This document shows positions 33,517 to 41,312 of a stretch of DNA of 60,086 nucleotides, piece after piece. Position 1 is the stretch's first letter, and every line of letters starts with the position of its first letter. The notes beneath the pieces are model-generated. The model did not search any database, was not told where the DNA came from, and saw nothing but the letters and a program-made list of their open reading frames with translations. Source of the DNA: Fibrobacter succinogenes. GTDB lineage: Bacteria; Fibrobacterota; Fibrobacteria; Fibrobacterales; Fibrobacteraceae. The stretch is taken from contig CACWNW010000027.1 in the NCBI GenBank assembly GCA_902762305.1, forward strand, positions 1-60,086, read 5' to 3'. The position numbers and the translations under genes are program-made.

Positions 33517-34689
33517 ATGAGTGAAAACGCAGATATTTACCGTATAAGCACCCCCGATGGACGAGAAATTATTCTTATTGGCACTGCCCATATTTCAAAG
33601 GCGTCCAAGGAGCTTGTGCGTGAGACAATCGAGGCGGAGAACCCCGATACGGTGTGCGTCGAACTCGACGAGGGCCGTGCCAAGTCCATCCAGGATCCGG
33701 ACCGCTGGAAAAAGACCGACCTGAAGGAAGTCATCAGGAAAAAGCAGCTCGCGACGTTGATTGCGAACCTCGTGCTCGGGTCGTACCAGAAACGCATGGG
33801 GGACCAGACGGGCGTAAAACCCGGTTCCGAACTCAAGGAAGCGATAAACGTTTCTGACGAGAAGAGCATTCCGGTGGTGCTGGCGGACCGCGACATCAAG
33901 ATTACCCTCAAGCGTACATGGGCCTGCACGCCCTGGTACCGCAAGTTCAGCCTGCTGGGCGGGCTTTTCGGAAGTATTTTCGACAAGACGGAAATTAGCG
34001 AAGAAGAACTCGCTAAAATCAAGGAGCAGGATGCCCTCAACTCCATGATGCAGGAATTCGGAGAGAGTTTCCCTGAAGTGAAGCAGGTGCTCATCGACGA
34101 GCGCGACCAGTTCCTCGCGAGCAAGATTAAGAATGCGCCGGGCAAGAAGGTCGTGGCGGTCGTCGGTGCGGGGCATGTGAAGGGTATTGCTTCCATTATC
34201 CGGGAGAACAAGGAACTCCCGAGCGAGGAATCCATCTCGGTTATCCCGAAGGGGGCTCCCATCTGGAAGATTATCGGGTGGGCTATTCCGGCTGCGATTA
34301 TTGCAAGCATTATTTTTGTGGGGTACGAGGCCGGCGTCGAGAAGGCAGGGCAGTTGAGTCTGCAGTGGGCGATGCTCACCGGCGGCGGCGCGATGCTCGG
34401 TACGATTATTGCGGGTGGACATCCGGTCACAATCCTTGTGGCGCTGCTGGTCGCTCCGTTCACGGGGCTCACTCCGCTTATCGGGGTCGGGTTCTTTACG
34501 GCGCTTACGCAGGTGTACATGAGGCCCCCGCGCGTGTCCGAGATGGAGACGCTTTCTGACGATATCTGGCAGGTGAAGCGCTGGTGGAAGAACCGTGTGA
34601 CCCGCGTGATTCTTTGCTTCTTGTGCCCGGGAATTCCGGCGATTATCGGGAAAATTCTCGCGATATTCAAGATTTACCAAGCGATGTAA
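33517..34689 (+). CDS. TraB/PrgY-family membrane protein
   Basis: A 390-residue protein of the TraB family. The N-terminal enzyme-like domain has GREIILIGTAHISKASKELV and PDTVCVELDEGR, VVLADRDIKITLKR and VVAVVGAGHVKGI, the hallmarks of TraB/TIKI-like proteins (a putative metalloprotease fold). The C-terminal third has about four transmembrane helices (WAIPAAIIASIIFVGYEAG, GGAMLGTIIAGGHPVTILVA, LIGVGFFTALTQVYM). In Enterococcus PrgY limits pheromone signalling; in other bacteria the role is unknown. The ATG at 33517 is chosen because the family begins close to the GTAH strand. Confidence 0.88.
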   Translation: MSENADIYRISTPDGREIILIGTAHISKASKELVRETIEAENPDTVCVELDEGRAKSIQDPDRWKKTDLKEVIRKKQLATLIANLVLGSYQKRMGDQTGVKPGSELKEAINVSDEKSIPVVLADRDIKITLKRTWACTPWYRKFSLLGGLFGSIFDKTEISEEELAKIKEQDALNSMMQEFGESFPEVKQVLIDERDQFLASKIKNAPGKKVVAVVGAGHVKGIASIIRENKELPSEESISVIPKGAPIWKIIGWAIPAAIIASIIFVGYEAGVEKAGQLSLQWAMLTGGGAMLGTIIAGGHPVTILVALLVAPFTGLTPLIGVGFFTALTQVYMRPPRVSEMETLSDDIWQVKRWWKNRVTRVILCFLCPGIPAIIGKILAIFKIYQAM

Positions 34690-35002
34690 CGGCGAAAACG
34701 CTGTTTTGGGGAAGCCTCTCTCTGCGAGAGTTGCCCCTCTTCTCTTCGAGAGAGGGATGGGACAACAATATCACTACGTTCATTGTTGCCCTACGGGCCC
34801 CCTCCTCTCTCTGCGAGAGAGGGATAGGACAACAAACTCATTACATTCGTTTGTTGCCCTACGGGTTACGGCCCATGGCCGTAATCCTTGTCTGCGTCTG
34901 GTTCGCTTCGCTTACCCGCAGTCAATCGAACCCTCTCCGAGGGTTCGACCCATTGCCCTATTGAAACAAAAACGAGGCTTTGCAGCCTCGTTTTCGTTTC
35001 AA
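34690..35002. repeat. Intergenic repeat field between TraB gene and tRNA-Ser
   Basis: There is no gene in this stretch. Two related units (about 34741-34796 and 34810-34864) each contain GAGAGAGGGAT, a short linker, a hairpin and CCCTACGGG. The hairpins are CAACAAT/ATTGTTG (34763-34788) and CAACAAAC/GTTTGTTG (34830-34856); the arms differ between copies but still pair. Then come GGTTACGGCC/GGCCGTAATCC (34864-34887) and CGAACCCTC/GAGGGTTCG (34927-34947). The 11-mer GAGAGAGGGAT is also present in the tRNA-Ser 3' end at 35006-35016. Confidence 0.65.
34961..35002 (-). terminator. Terminator of tRNA-Ser
   Basis: AAAACGAGGCT and AGCCTCGTTTT pair around a TTGC loop, and TTGAAAC/GTTTCAA extends the stem further out. 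It directly follows tRNA-Ser on the minus strand. Confidence 0.85.
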
Positions 35003-35086
35003 GGAGAGAGAGGGATTCGAACCCTCGGACCTGTGACAGTCTCCGGATTTCGAGACCGGCCCAATCGACCACTCTGGCATCTCTCC
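35003..35086 (-). tRNA. tRNA-Ser (anticodon CGA)
   Basis: The acceptor arms GGAGAGA and TCTCTCC pair fully. The anticodon loop is CTCGAAA (anticodon CGA, reading UCG) in a CCGG/CCGG stem with a T-T mismatch at its lower end. A long variable arm as in class II tRNAs follows, and the T arm is GAGGG-TTCGAAT-CCCTC. CCA is not encoded, and the base after the acceptor is T where most serine tRNAs have G. Confidence 0.93.
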
Positions 35087-35335
35087 AAGGCTCGCATAAT
35101 GTAGTAAAGTTTTATTGTTTTGTCTAGACAGTCTCTGCCTTGTCCGCTTATTTCTTTTCCGCCACCCTTTGAAACAACTTGCCGTATTTCTACATTTGGC
35201 CGCAAATTCTAGGGCCAAAAGACTTCTGGTTTATAAGCGCGAGTGCGCTTCGGGGCTTTTCTGGGTTCGCTACAAGAACCTTTCGATAGTGCGGCATGGG
35301 CCGCAGATGAAGTTTACCGGCCCCGAAGGTGTATT
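35087..35335 (+). promoter_or_regulatory. Structured leader of the DEAD-box helicase gene
   Basis: About 250 bases without a gene precede the helicase ATG. Three small hairpins lie in the last 100 bases: GCGC-GAGT-GCGC (35237-35248), GGTTC-GCTACAA-GAACC (35264-35280) and GCGGC-ATGG-GCCGC (35291-35304). Long structured leaders are known for cold-shock helicase genes such as deaD/csdA, where they serve autoregulation. The promoter itself was not identified. Confidence 0.4.
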
Positions 35336-37750
35336 ATGAAGCAAGATACCGAAAGAAGTATCCCTGAAGAGAATATTGATCCGAAATCGAAGATTGCTCA
35401 AGAGGCGAATGCCTTCTTGGATGCTATTGCCGGTGGTGCCGACGAAGACGAGGCCGATGAAGCGGCGTTCCTGGCGCTGAACCCGAACGGGGTCGTTGTC
35501 GACGAAGACGGCGACGTGCTCAAGAAGGGGCCGGAGTCTGCTATCGAGGTTGGCACGAAGGTCGAGTTCGAGGAAAGTGACGTCGAACAGGAAAATGCTG
35601 ATGGGGAAATCGCCGAAGAAAACGACAAGGAATACGCCGAGTCCAAGAAGGATTGCGCAGAAAGTGTCGTAGAGGAGGTGCAGCCCGAGGAAACCCTAGA
35701 CCCTATCCCCGATCCTATCGCTCCGCTCCAGGGTGACAGCATGGATGCCGACGAAGGCGATGAATCGCTTGTGACTTTCGACGACCTGGGACTTATTCCC
35801 GAGGTGCTCGAGGCGGTGAAGAAGGCGGGCTACGAGACGCCGTCCCCGATTCAGGCGAAGGCGATTCCGGCCCTGCTGCAGGGAGCGAACCTGCTGGGAA
35901 CGGCTCAGACGGGTACAGGCAAGACGGCCGCGTTCTCGCTCCCGCTTCTTTCCAGGTTGCAGTTTAATGGTCACGAGACCTCGATGCTCGTCCTCACGCC
36001 GACGCGCGAACTGGCCATCCAGGTGGCCGAAGCTATCCAGCAGTACGCGGTGAAGATGCCGAAGGTCCATGTGGTGCCGGTTTACGGCGGGCAGGACATC
36101 GCTATCCAGATGCGTGCGCTCAAGCGCCAGGCGAACATCATTGTCGCGACTCCGGGTCGCCTTATCGACCACATCAAGCGCGGTTCCATCGTGCTTTCGG
36201 GCGTGAAGGCTATCGTGCTTGACGAAGCCGATGAAATGCTCGATATGGGTTTCATGGAAGACGTGGAAACCATCCTGAAGGAGATTCCGGCGGATGCCCA
36301 GCGAGCACTCTTCAGCGCGACCATGCCGGCCGACGTGAAGAAGATTATCGAGCAGCACTTGGGTGAATACGAGGAAGCCCGCATCGAAGGCAAGACGACG
36401 ACGGTGGAGAATATCCGCCAGCGCTTTTTGCTGGTGAAGAACGAGCACAAGGTCGAGGCGCTCGCCCGCGTGCTCGAAGGCGAAGATTTTGACGGCGTGC
36501 TGATATTTGTGCGCACCAAGCAGAATACCACCGAAGTTGCCGAGAAGTTGGAAAGCCGCGGGTTCAACGTGGCTCCGCTCAACGGCGACCTTGCGCAGTC
36601 CATGCGCGAACGCACCATCAACCGTCTCAAGATGGGTAAGCTTGATATCGTCGTTGCGACGGATGTTGCCGCCCGCGGTATCGACGTGGACCGCATCTCG
36701 CTGGTGGTGAACTACGATATTCCCTACGATACGGAATCGTATGTGCACCGCATTGGCCGTACGGGCCGTGCAGGCAGGAGCGGTAACGCCATCCTGTTCA
36801 TTACCCCGCGTGAACGCCGCCTGCTGAAGACTATCGAGAAGGCTACCCGCCAGCCCATCGAGGCCATGACGATGCCGACATCGGAACAGATTAGCGAGAA
36901 GCGTGTCGCGGCCTTCAAGAACAAGGTCAAGAGCGTCGTGAGCTACGGCGAACTCGACAAGTTCAAGGCTCTCGTCCATGCGATGGTTGAGGAAGGCTGC
37001 AATATGGAAAATGGCGTGGTGCTCGAAGACGGCTCCGTTCGCGAAATGACCGCCGAAGATGTCGCCGCCGCTGTCATCAAGATGTACCAGAAGAAGCAGC
37101 CGCTGTTCCCGGAACTCGCTCCGCTCGATACGCCGAAGGAACGCCGCGAAAAGAAACTCGGGGGCAGGGATTTCCTCGGGCGCGATTCCGAAAGGGCCGC
37201 CGGTGAATTCAGCGGCGAAGAAAAGAGCCGCCTGCGTAAGGAACGCAAGGAAGGCAACAACGGGGTCGAGGAAGGGTTCTTGCGCTACTACATGGGCGTC
37301 GGCCGCATGGACCGCGTTACCCCGAAGGACATCGTGGGCGCCATCGCTGGCGAAGGCAACATCAGCAGCAGCAACATCGGGCGCATCAAGTTGTTCGACA
37401 GGTTCAGTACCGTCGAACTGCCCGAGACGCTCCCGCAAGAAGTTTTGGACATCCTCTCCGGGATGACAATCCGCGGGAACGATTCCAAGTTCCGCCTGAT
37501 GACCGACGAACCGCCTACCGGCCCGCGTGAAAGTCGCGAAGGCCGCCGCGGGTTCCATCGCGATGGCGACCGTCGTGGACGCAAGTTCGAAGGCGACCGC
37601 CCGTTCGAAAACCGCAGGGCCCGCCGCGAAAAGATGTTCGGTGACCGCAAGTTCGGCAATCGCGAAGACCGCCCGTTCCGCAAGGAACACGACGAACGCG
37701 GTTTCGGCGACAAGCCTTTCCGCAAGACCCGCCGTTTCGGACGCGTGTAG
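35336..37750 (+). CDS. deaD: DEAD-box RNA helicase, DeaD/CsdA type
   Basis: An 804-residue ATP-dependent RNA helicase. The ATG at 35336 is preceded by GAAGG at good spacing. Residues 1 to about 140 are an acidic, low-complexity extension. The core has the Q motif and Walker A (PSPIQAKAIPALL, AQTGTGKTAAF), PTRELAIQ, TPGRLIDH, LDEADEML near residue 294, FSATMP, and HRIGRTGRAGR. Beyond it a DbpA-like RNA-binding domain (LRYYMGVGRMDRVTPKDIVG, ISSSNIGRIKLFDRFSTVEL) matches DeaD proteins. The end is a basic Arg/Gly/Phe-rich tail. It likely helps ribosome assembly and RNA unfolding in the cold. Confidence 0.94.
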   Translation: MKQDTERSIPEENIDPKSKIAQEANAFLDAIAGGADEDEADEAAFLALNPNGVVVDEDGDVLKKGPESAIEVGTKVEFEESDVEQENADGEIAEENDKEYAESKKDCAESVVEEVQPEETLDPIPDPIAPLQGDSMDADEGDESLVTFDDLGLIPEVLEAVKKAGYETPSPIQAKAIPALLQGANLLGTAQTGTGKTAAFSLPLLSRLQFNGHETSMLVLTPTRELAIQVAEAIQQYAVKMPKVHVVPVYGGQDIAIQMRALKRQANIIVATPGRLIDHIKRGSIVLSGVKAIVLDEADEMLDMGFMEDVETILKEIPADAQRALFSATMPADVKKIIEQHLGEYEEARIEGKTTTVENIRQRFLLVKNEHKVEALARVLEGEDFDGVLIFVRTKQNTTEVAEKLESRGFNVAPLNGDLAQSMRERTINRLKMGKLDIVVATDVAARGIDVDRISLVVNYDIPYDTESYVHRIGRTGRAGRSGNAILFITPRERRLLKTIEKATRQPIEAMTMPTSEQISEKRVAAFKNKVKSVVSYGELDKFKALVHAMVEEGCNMENGVVLEDGSVREMTAEDVAAAVIKMYQKKQPLFPELAPLDTPKERREKKLGGRDFLGRDSERAAGEFSGEEKSRLRKERKEGNNGVEEGFLRYYMGVGRMDRVTPKDIVGAIAGEGNISSSNIGRIKLFDRFSTVELPETLPQEVLDILSGMTIRGNDSKFRLMTDEPPTGPRESREGRRGFHRDGDRRGRKFEGDRPFENRRARREKMFGDRKFGNREDRPFRKEHDERGFGDKPFRKTRRFGRV

Positions 37751-37784
37751 TGCTCTTGAAAAAGTGTTATATTAGCCTCGCACA

Positions 37785-39056
37785 ATGAAGCAGATTGTAA
37801 AGAAGACAGTTCTCGATAACGGTATCGCCATTCTTTCGGACTATATGCCGCATGCCTATTCCGTGGCCATGGGCGTATGGATTCCGCGCGGGAGCCGTCA
37901 CGAGGCAAAAGACGAATTTGGACTGAGCCACTTTTACGAACACCTGGTGTTCAAGGGAACCGAAAACCGCACCGCGCTTGAGATTGCTCGTTCCGTCGAG
38001 GACAAGGGCGGGAACCTGGAAGCCTATACCACAAGGCAGGAGACCGGGTTCTACGCACAGATTGAACGCAGCCACCTTCCGCTCGCCGTCGACGTGATCG
38101 CGGACATGCTCATGCATCCGCGCATGGACAAGAAGGAGATGGAGAAGGAACGCCGCGTCATCATCGAGGAAATCCACTGCTACGACGACATTCCCGAAGA
38201 AATCGTGGGTGACGTGTTCAATGCGATTCACTTCAAGGGGTGCGGTATTGCGCATTCCATTACCGGGAACATCAAGCAGGTAAAGGCCCTCACGCACAAG
38301 CAGATGCTCAAGTACAGGGCGCAGGTCACGGATGAAATCCCACTGCTCGTTTGCGCTTCGGGCAAGGTGGACCACGAAGAACTCGTGCAACTTTGTGCGG
38401 AAAAATTTGCGCAGAAAAAGACTCGCGGCGTATTGCCCGCAGATGCTTATCGTGCGCATAACAGCGTGAAGGTCGTGCAGAAGCAGGACATCGCGCAGTC
38501 GAACCTCTTCTGGGGCCTGAGCTTTGACCGCAACTTGATGGACGAGCGCGGACGTTGCGCTCTTTCGCTGTTCAACGTGGCGATGGGTGCGGGCATGGCG
38601 AGCCGCCTGTTCCAGAAAATTCGCGAAGACAAGGGACTCGCTTATTCCGTATATTCCACTGCGGACATCTACTGCGATTGCACCGACTGGGGCGTGTCGC
38701 TTGCCACCGAACCGCACCAGCTCAAGACGGCGCTCGAACTTTCGCTGAACGAGACCCGCAACTTCTTGAAGCGCGGGTTTAACAAGGGCGAATTCGAACG
38801 CACCAAGACGAACATCCTGGGCGGCATGTACCTCGGCGCCGACAGCCCCGAGAAGCGCGTTGTCCGCATGGCGGAACAGACCTTGCATCTCGGTGAATTC
38901 CACACGATGGAACACTCCGAAAAAATCATCACCTCCATGACAGAGGACGAAGTCGTCGCGACTACGAACAAGCTGTTCAACGCCGCGAAGTTCTCCGCCG
39001 CAGTCATCGAGCCCGCCGGCCGCAAGAAGACCGAACTGGACGTAGACTTTTTCTAA
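37785..39056 (+). CDS. M16 family zinc peptidase (pitrilysin type), cytoplasmic
   Basis: A 423-residue peptidase of the processing-peptidase group. The inverted zinc motif HFYEH is at residue 49, and the downstream zinc Glu is in the ERRVIIEEIHCYDD region. The second half contains the inactive M16 repeat (FNVAMGAGMASRLFQKIRED and KGLAYSVYS). Length fits the single-chain bacterial form such as YmxG/PqqL-like proteins. There is no signal peptide. It starts 34 bases after the helicase gene, so they may share a transcript. The substrate is unknown. Confidence 0.92.
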   Translation: MKQIVKKTVLDNGIAILSDYMPHAYSVAMGVWIPRGSRHEAKDEFGLSHFYEHLVFKGTENRTALEIARSVEDKGGNLEAYTTRQETGFYAQIERSHLPLAVDVIADMLMHPRMDKKEMEKERRVIIEEIHCYDDIPEEIVGDVFNAIHFKGCGIAHSITGNIKQVKALTHKQMLKYRAQVTDEIPLLVCASGKVDHEELVQLCAEKFAQKKTRGVLPADAYRAHNSVKVVQKQDIAQSNLFWGLSFDRNLMDERGRCALSLFNVAMGAGMASRLFQKIREDKGLAYSVYSTADIYCDCTDWGVSLATEPHQLKTALELSLNETRNFLKRGFNKGEFERTKTNILGGMYLGADSPEKRVVRMAEQTLHLGEFHTMEHSEKIITSMTEDEVVATTNKLFNAAKFSAAVIEPAGRKKTELDVDFF

Positions 39057-39092
39057 GACGACTTGCACCCCGCGCATTTCTAAACAGACAAT

Positions 39093-39123
39093 AAAAAAGT
39101 CCCCCGCCGTTTTACCGGCAGGG
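39093..39123 (-). terminator. Terminator of the distal rplT-tail copy
   Basis: On the minus strand CCCTGCCGG and CGGCGGGG form a stem followed by ACTTTTTT. It is almost identical in sequence to the terminator at 39680. Confidence 0.75.
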
Positions 39124-39156
39124 TGCAATTTCTCGCGTTATCGCTAAGTCAGCTAA

Positions 39157-39213
39157 TTAGGCAGCCTTCACGACTTCGACGACCTTGGCGAATGCTTCCG
39201 GATCGGCGACGGC
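39157..39213 (-). repeat. Duplicate 3' end of rplT (distal copy)
   Basis: These 57 bases encode the last 18 residues of ribosomal protein L20 plus the stop codon. They differ from the real gene end (39741-39797) at two positions, both third-codon positions that keep the amino acid. The copy is preceded on the minus strand by a different sequence, so it is not translated as L20. Confidence 0.85.
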
Positions 39214-39439
39214 GGTATGAGACCGCATGCTCATCATCTAGGGCACCGAGACCTGCGGTAATTCGCATGCTCTCGCCTCCGCGGCTTGTTAATACAAGCC
39301 GTTTCAGCTCACGGACACGACCGTTCGGCTCTATATTGGGCAAGGCATCTCCGACATCGCCTCACTCTCGCCTACATCGCCAGCTTGCGCTTGGCGACTC
39401 CGGCTCACCATGGCCTTGCCGACCGTCGCGCATTCAAAC
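39214..39439 (-). mobile_element. Small repeated element, long form, between rplT tails
   Basis: The 64 bases at 39214-39277 are identical to those at 39558-39621, and the 36 bases at 39374-39409 are identical to 39622-39657. This copy carries an extra 96 bases (39278-39373) between the two blocks, with an eight-base hairpin CGGCTTGT/ACAAGCCG (39282-39301); the octamer CTCTCGCC flanks the insertion. On the minus strand a TCGCC..AGC-GCAA-GCT..GGCGA stem with a GNRA loop is shared by both copies. No transposase or integrase is encoded. Confidence 0.55.
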
Positions 39440-39470
39440 AAAAAACGCCCCACTCGCAAGGAGCAGGGCG
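39440..39470 (-). terminator. Terminator of the middle rplT-tail copy
   Basis: On the minus strand CGCCC and GGGCG close a longer hairpin with inner GCTC/GAGT pairing, followed by GTTTTTTG. The sequence differs from the two other rplT-tail terminators but the position is the same. Confidence 0.7.
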
Positions 39471-39500
39471 AATTTCTCGCGTAGTGCTAACAGCAGCTAA

Positions 39501-39557
39501 TTAAGCAGCCTTCACGACTTCGACGACCTTGGCGAAAGCTTCGGGATCGGCGACGGC
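39501..39557 (-). repeat. Duplicate 3' end of rplT (middle copy)
   Basis: A second 57-base copy of the L20 end. It differs from the real gene end at two third-codon positions, again without changing the encoded residues, and at different places from the distal copy. The shared segment ends at the same base as in the other copy. Confidence 0.85.
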
Positions 39558-39679
39558 GGTATGAGACCGCATGCTCATCATCTAGGGCACCGAGACCTGC
39601 GGTAATTCGCATGCTCTCGCCTACATCGCCAGCTTGCGCTTGGCGACTCCGGCTCACACATGGCCGCCGCCTTAAATGC
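39558..39679 (-). mobile_element. Small repeated element, short form, between rplT tails
   Basis: The element lacks the 96-base insertion of the other copy. On the minus strand it has ACCGCA paired with TGCGGT across 26 bases and a GNRA-loop hairpin (39626-39646). A short frame with MRITAGLGALDDEHAVSYR runs through it in both copies, but it then enters the rplT tail out of frame, so it is not convincing as a gene. It sits exactly between the rplT terminator and a duplicate rplT tail. Confidence 0.5.
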
Positions 39680-39709
39680 AAAAGTCCCCCGCCGTTTTAC
39701 CGGCAGGGG
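39680..39709 (-). terminator. Terminator of infC-rpmI-rplT
   Basis: On the minus strand CCCTGCCGG and CGGCGGGG pair, followed by a T tract. It lies about 30 bases after the rplT stop codon. Confidence 0.8.
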
Positions 39710-39740
39710 ACAATTTCTCGCGTTGTGCTAACAGCAGCTA

Positions 39741-40091
39741 TTAAGCAGCCTTCACGACTTCGACGACCTTGGCGAATGCTTCAGGATCGGCGACGGCCAT
39801 ATCAGCAAGAACCTTGCGGTTCATCTGGATACCGGCCTTGGAAAGCTTGTAAATGAACTGGCTGTAGCTGATGCCGTGTTCACGGACGGCGGCATTGAGG
39901 CGGACGATCCACAGGGAGCGGAACGTGCCCTTCTTGTCACGGCGGTGAGCATAGGCATACTGACCAGCATGGGCGACTGCGTCGATGGCAAGGCGAAGGT
40001 TCGACTTGCGACGGCCGTAGAAGCCCTTGGCGGCCTTGAGGATTTTTTTGCGGCGTTCGCGGGAAGGAACTCTGGTTTTAGCGCGTGGCAT
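39741..40091 (-). CDS. rplT: 50S ribosomal protein L20
   Basis: A 116-residue protein that binds 23S rRNA early in 50S assembly and in many bacteria represses its own operon. It matches L20 throughout ([80 protein letters not shown]). It starts 11 bases after rpmI. The last 18 codons are duplicated twice downstream. Confidence 0.97.
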   Translation of the reverse strand: MPRAKTRVPSRERRKKILKAAKGFYGRRKSNLRLAIDAVAHAGQYAYAHRRDKKGTFRSLWIVRLNAAVREHGISYSQFIYKLSKAGIQMNRKVLADMAVADPEAFAKVVEVVKAA

Positions 40092-40102
40092 TCTTACTCT
40101 CC

Positions 40103-40300
40103 TTATGCTACTACAAGCAGACGCTTGACGTGATAGGTATCGACCTTCTTGACGAGAGCGCCCTTACGCAGGTTACGCTTACGCTTGGTGGTCATCTTGG
40201 CTTGAATGTGGCGCATACCAGCGCGCTTGAACTTGACGTGGCCGGAACCCGTCACGCGGAAGCGCTTCTTAGCACCGCTGTGTGTTTTCATTTTAGGCAT
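40103..40300 (-). CDS. rpmI: 50S ribosomal protein L35
   Basis: A 65-residue basic protein with the L35 hallmarks [20 protein letters not shown] and [14 protein letters not shown]. It sits 21 bases after infC and 11 before rplT, the classical order infC-rpmI-rplT. Confidence 0.97.
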   Translation of the reverse strand: MPKMKTHSGAKKRFRVTGSGHVKFKRAGMRHIQAKMTTKRKRNLRKGALVKKVDTYHVKRLLVVA

Positions 40301-40321
40301 TTTTACCTCGTTAGGTTAATG

Positions 40322-40939
40322 TTAAGCCTCACCTGCTGCCTCTGGCTCGGTTGCGGGCTTCGGTGCCTGGTCCTGCTTTTTGGCAGAACCCGCACCACGT
40401 TTAGGACCGTAGATAGAAAGCATTGTGTTGCCTTCCACCCGCGAATCCATTTCCAAATCGCCGAATGGGGCCAAGTCTTCCTTGGCGCGTTCCATCAGGC
40501 GCTTGCCGTAGTCCATGTGCGCCATCTCGCGCCCACGGAACTGCATGATAAGCTTCACCTTCATACCGTCCTGCAAGAACTCGCCAGCCTGCTTGATCCT
40601 GTACTGGTAGTCGTTCTCCGCAGTCTTCGGGTGCATCTTGATTTCCTTCAGCTTCACCACGTGCTGCTTGGCCTTGGCTGCCTTCGCCTTCTTCACCTGC
40701 TCGAACTTGTACTTGCCGTAGTTGATGATGCGGCATACAGGCGGCTTGGCGTTCGGGGAGACTTCCACCAGGTCCAGTCCGGCGTCTTTTGCCATCTGAA
40801 GCGCCTTGCTCGTCTCGATGATAACGGCTTCTCCATTTTCCTTCACGAGTCTAATCGGGGAAATGTGGATGTCTTCGTTTGTACGGGTCCCATCGCTGGG
40901 ACGGTTGGGCATGCGGCGATCGCGCGGATTGGGGAACAA
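40322..40939 (-). CDS. infC: Translation initiation factor IF-3
   Basis: A 205-residue factor that prevents premature 70S formation and checks start codons. The N-domain has TNEDIHISPIRLVKENGEAV and LDLVEVSPNAKPPVCRIINYG; the C-domain has KLKEIKMHPKTAENDYQYRI and VKLIMQFRGREMAHMDYGKR. The end is a short Lys/Ala/Pro tail. The start is placed at TTG 40939 because AGAGG (40946-40950 on the plus strand as CCTCT) lies six bases before it, whereas the ATG at 40912 has no site. Use of a weak start is typical of infC, which represses its own synthesis through start-codon discrimination. An ATG start at 40912 would shorten it by nine residues. Confidence 0.93.
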   Translation of the reverse strand: MFPNPRDRRMPNRPSDGTRTNEDIHISPIRLVKENGEAVIIETSKALQMAKDAGLDLVEVSPNAKPPVCRIINYGKYKFEQVKKAKAAKAKQHVVKLKEIKMHPKTAENDYQYRIKQAGEFLQDGMKVKLIMQFRGREMAHMDYGKRLMERAKEDLAPFGDLEMDSRVEGNTMLSIYGPKRGAGSAKKQDQAPKPATEPEAAGEA

Positions 40940-40950
40940 GTATGACCTCT
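40937..40950 (-). promoter_or_regulatory. Ribosome binding site and TTG start of infC
   Basis: AGAGG and TTG are separated by six bases on the minus strand. This decides the infC start and suggests the self-regulation known for infC genes with rare start codons. Confidence 0.6.
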
Positions 40951-41057
40951 GTATGAATGTTAAACGTGAGGAAAATTTAGTAAGTTTTAAAAAATTTTCC
41001 AATAGTTTTCGGCGAACCCCTTTAAAAATGGACGTTTTTTAGTAAATTTGGACACAT

Positions 41058-41129
41058 GCGGCGGTAGCTCAATGGTAGAGCCTTAGCCTTCCAAGCTAAT
41101 GGTTGCCGGTTCGATCCCGGTCCGCCGCT
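41058..41129 (+). tRNA. tRNA-Gly (anticodon TCC)
   Basis: The acceptor GCGGCGG pairs with CCGCCGC, the D arm is AGCTCAATGGTAGAGC, and the anticodon loop CTTCCAA gives anticodon TCC (UCC, reading GGA/GGG). The T arm is GCCGG-TTCGATC-CCGGT. Discriminator T; no CCA is encoded. It is followed by CCCCGTTTGGC..GGCGGGG, a possible weak terminator at 41137-41163. Confidence 0.96.
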
Positions 41130-41312
41130 CTTGAATCCCCGTTTGGCATTTGTCAGGCGGGGTTCATTTTTTGCCGAAAAACGGGGTTTCAATTTCGAAA
41201 TAGTGGCCTATGGGCTCTTTTTGTCGCAAGTTAGTGCGTTTTGTCACCGACTCGGCATATATATATAATTGTTTACGTGTATTTTGATTGTGCAGAAATT
41301 AGATTTCGAGGT

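Noticed and set aside
34690-35002. CRISPR array
   Set aside because: Only two imperfect units, hairpins within units and no regular spacers; no cas genes in the window.
35696-37690. A 664-codon open frame antisense to the helicase gene
   Set aside because: The plus-strand frame encodes a full DEAD-box helicase; the antisense frame has shadow-type composition only.
39149-39681. Two small minus-strand frames sharing MRITAGLGALDDEHAVSYR as possible genes
   Set aside because: Both run out of frame into duplicate rplT tails and differ before the shared part; the conservation is explained by the repeated DNA element. Translation is not excluded but not supported.
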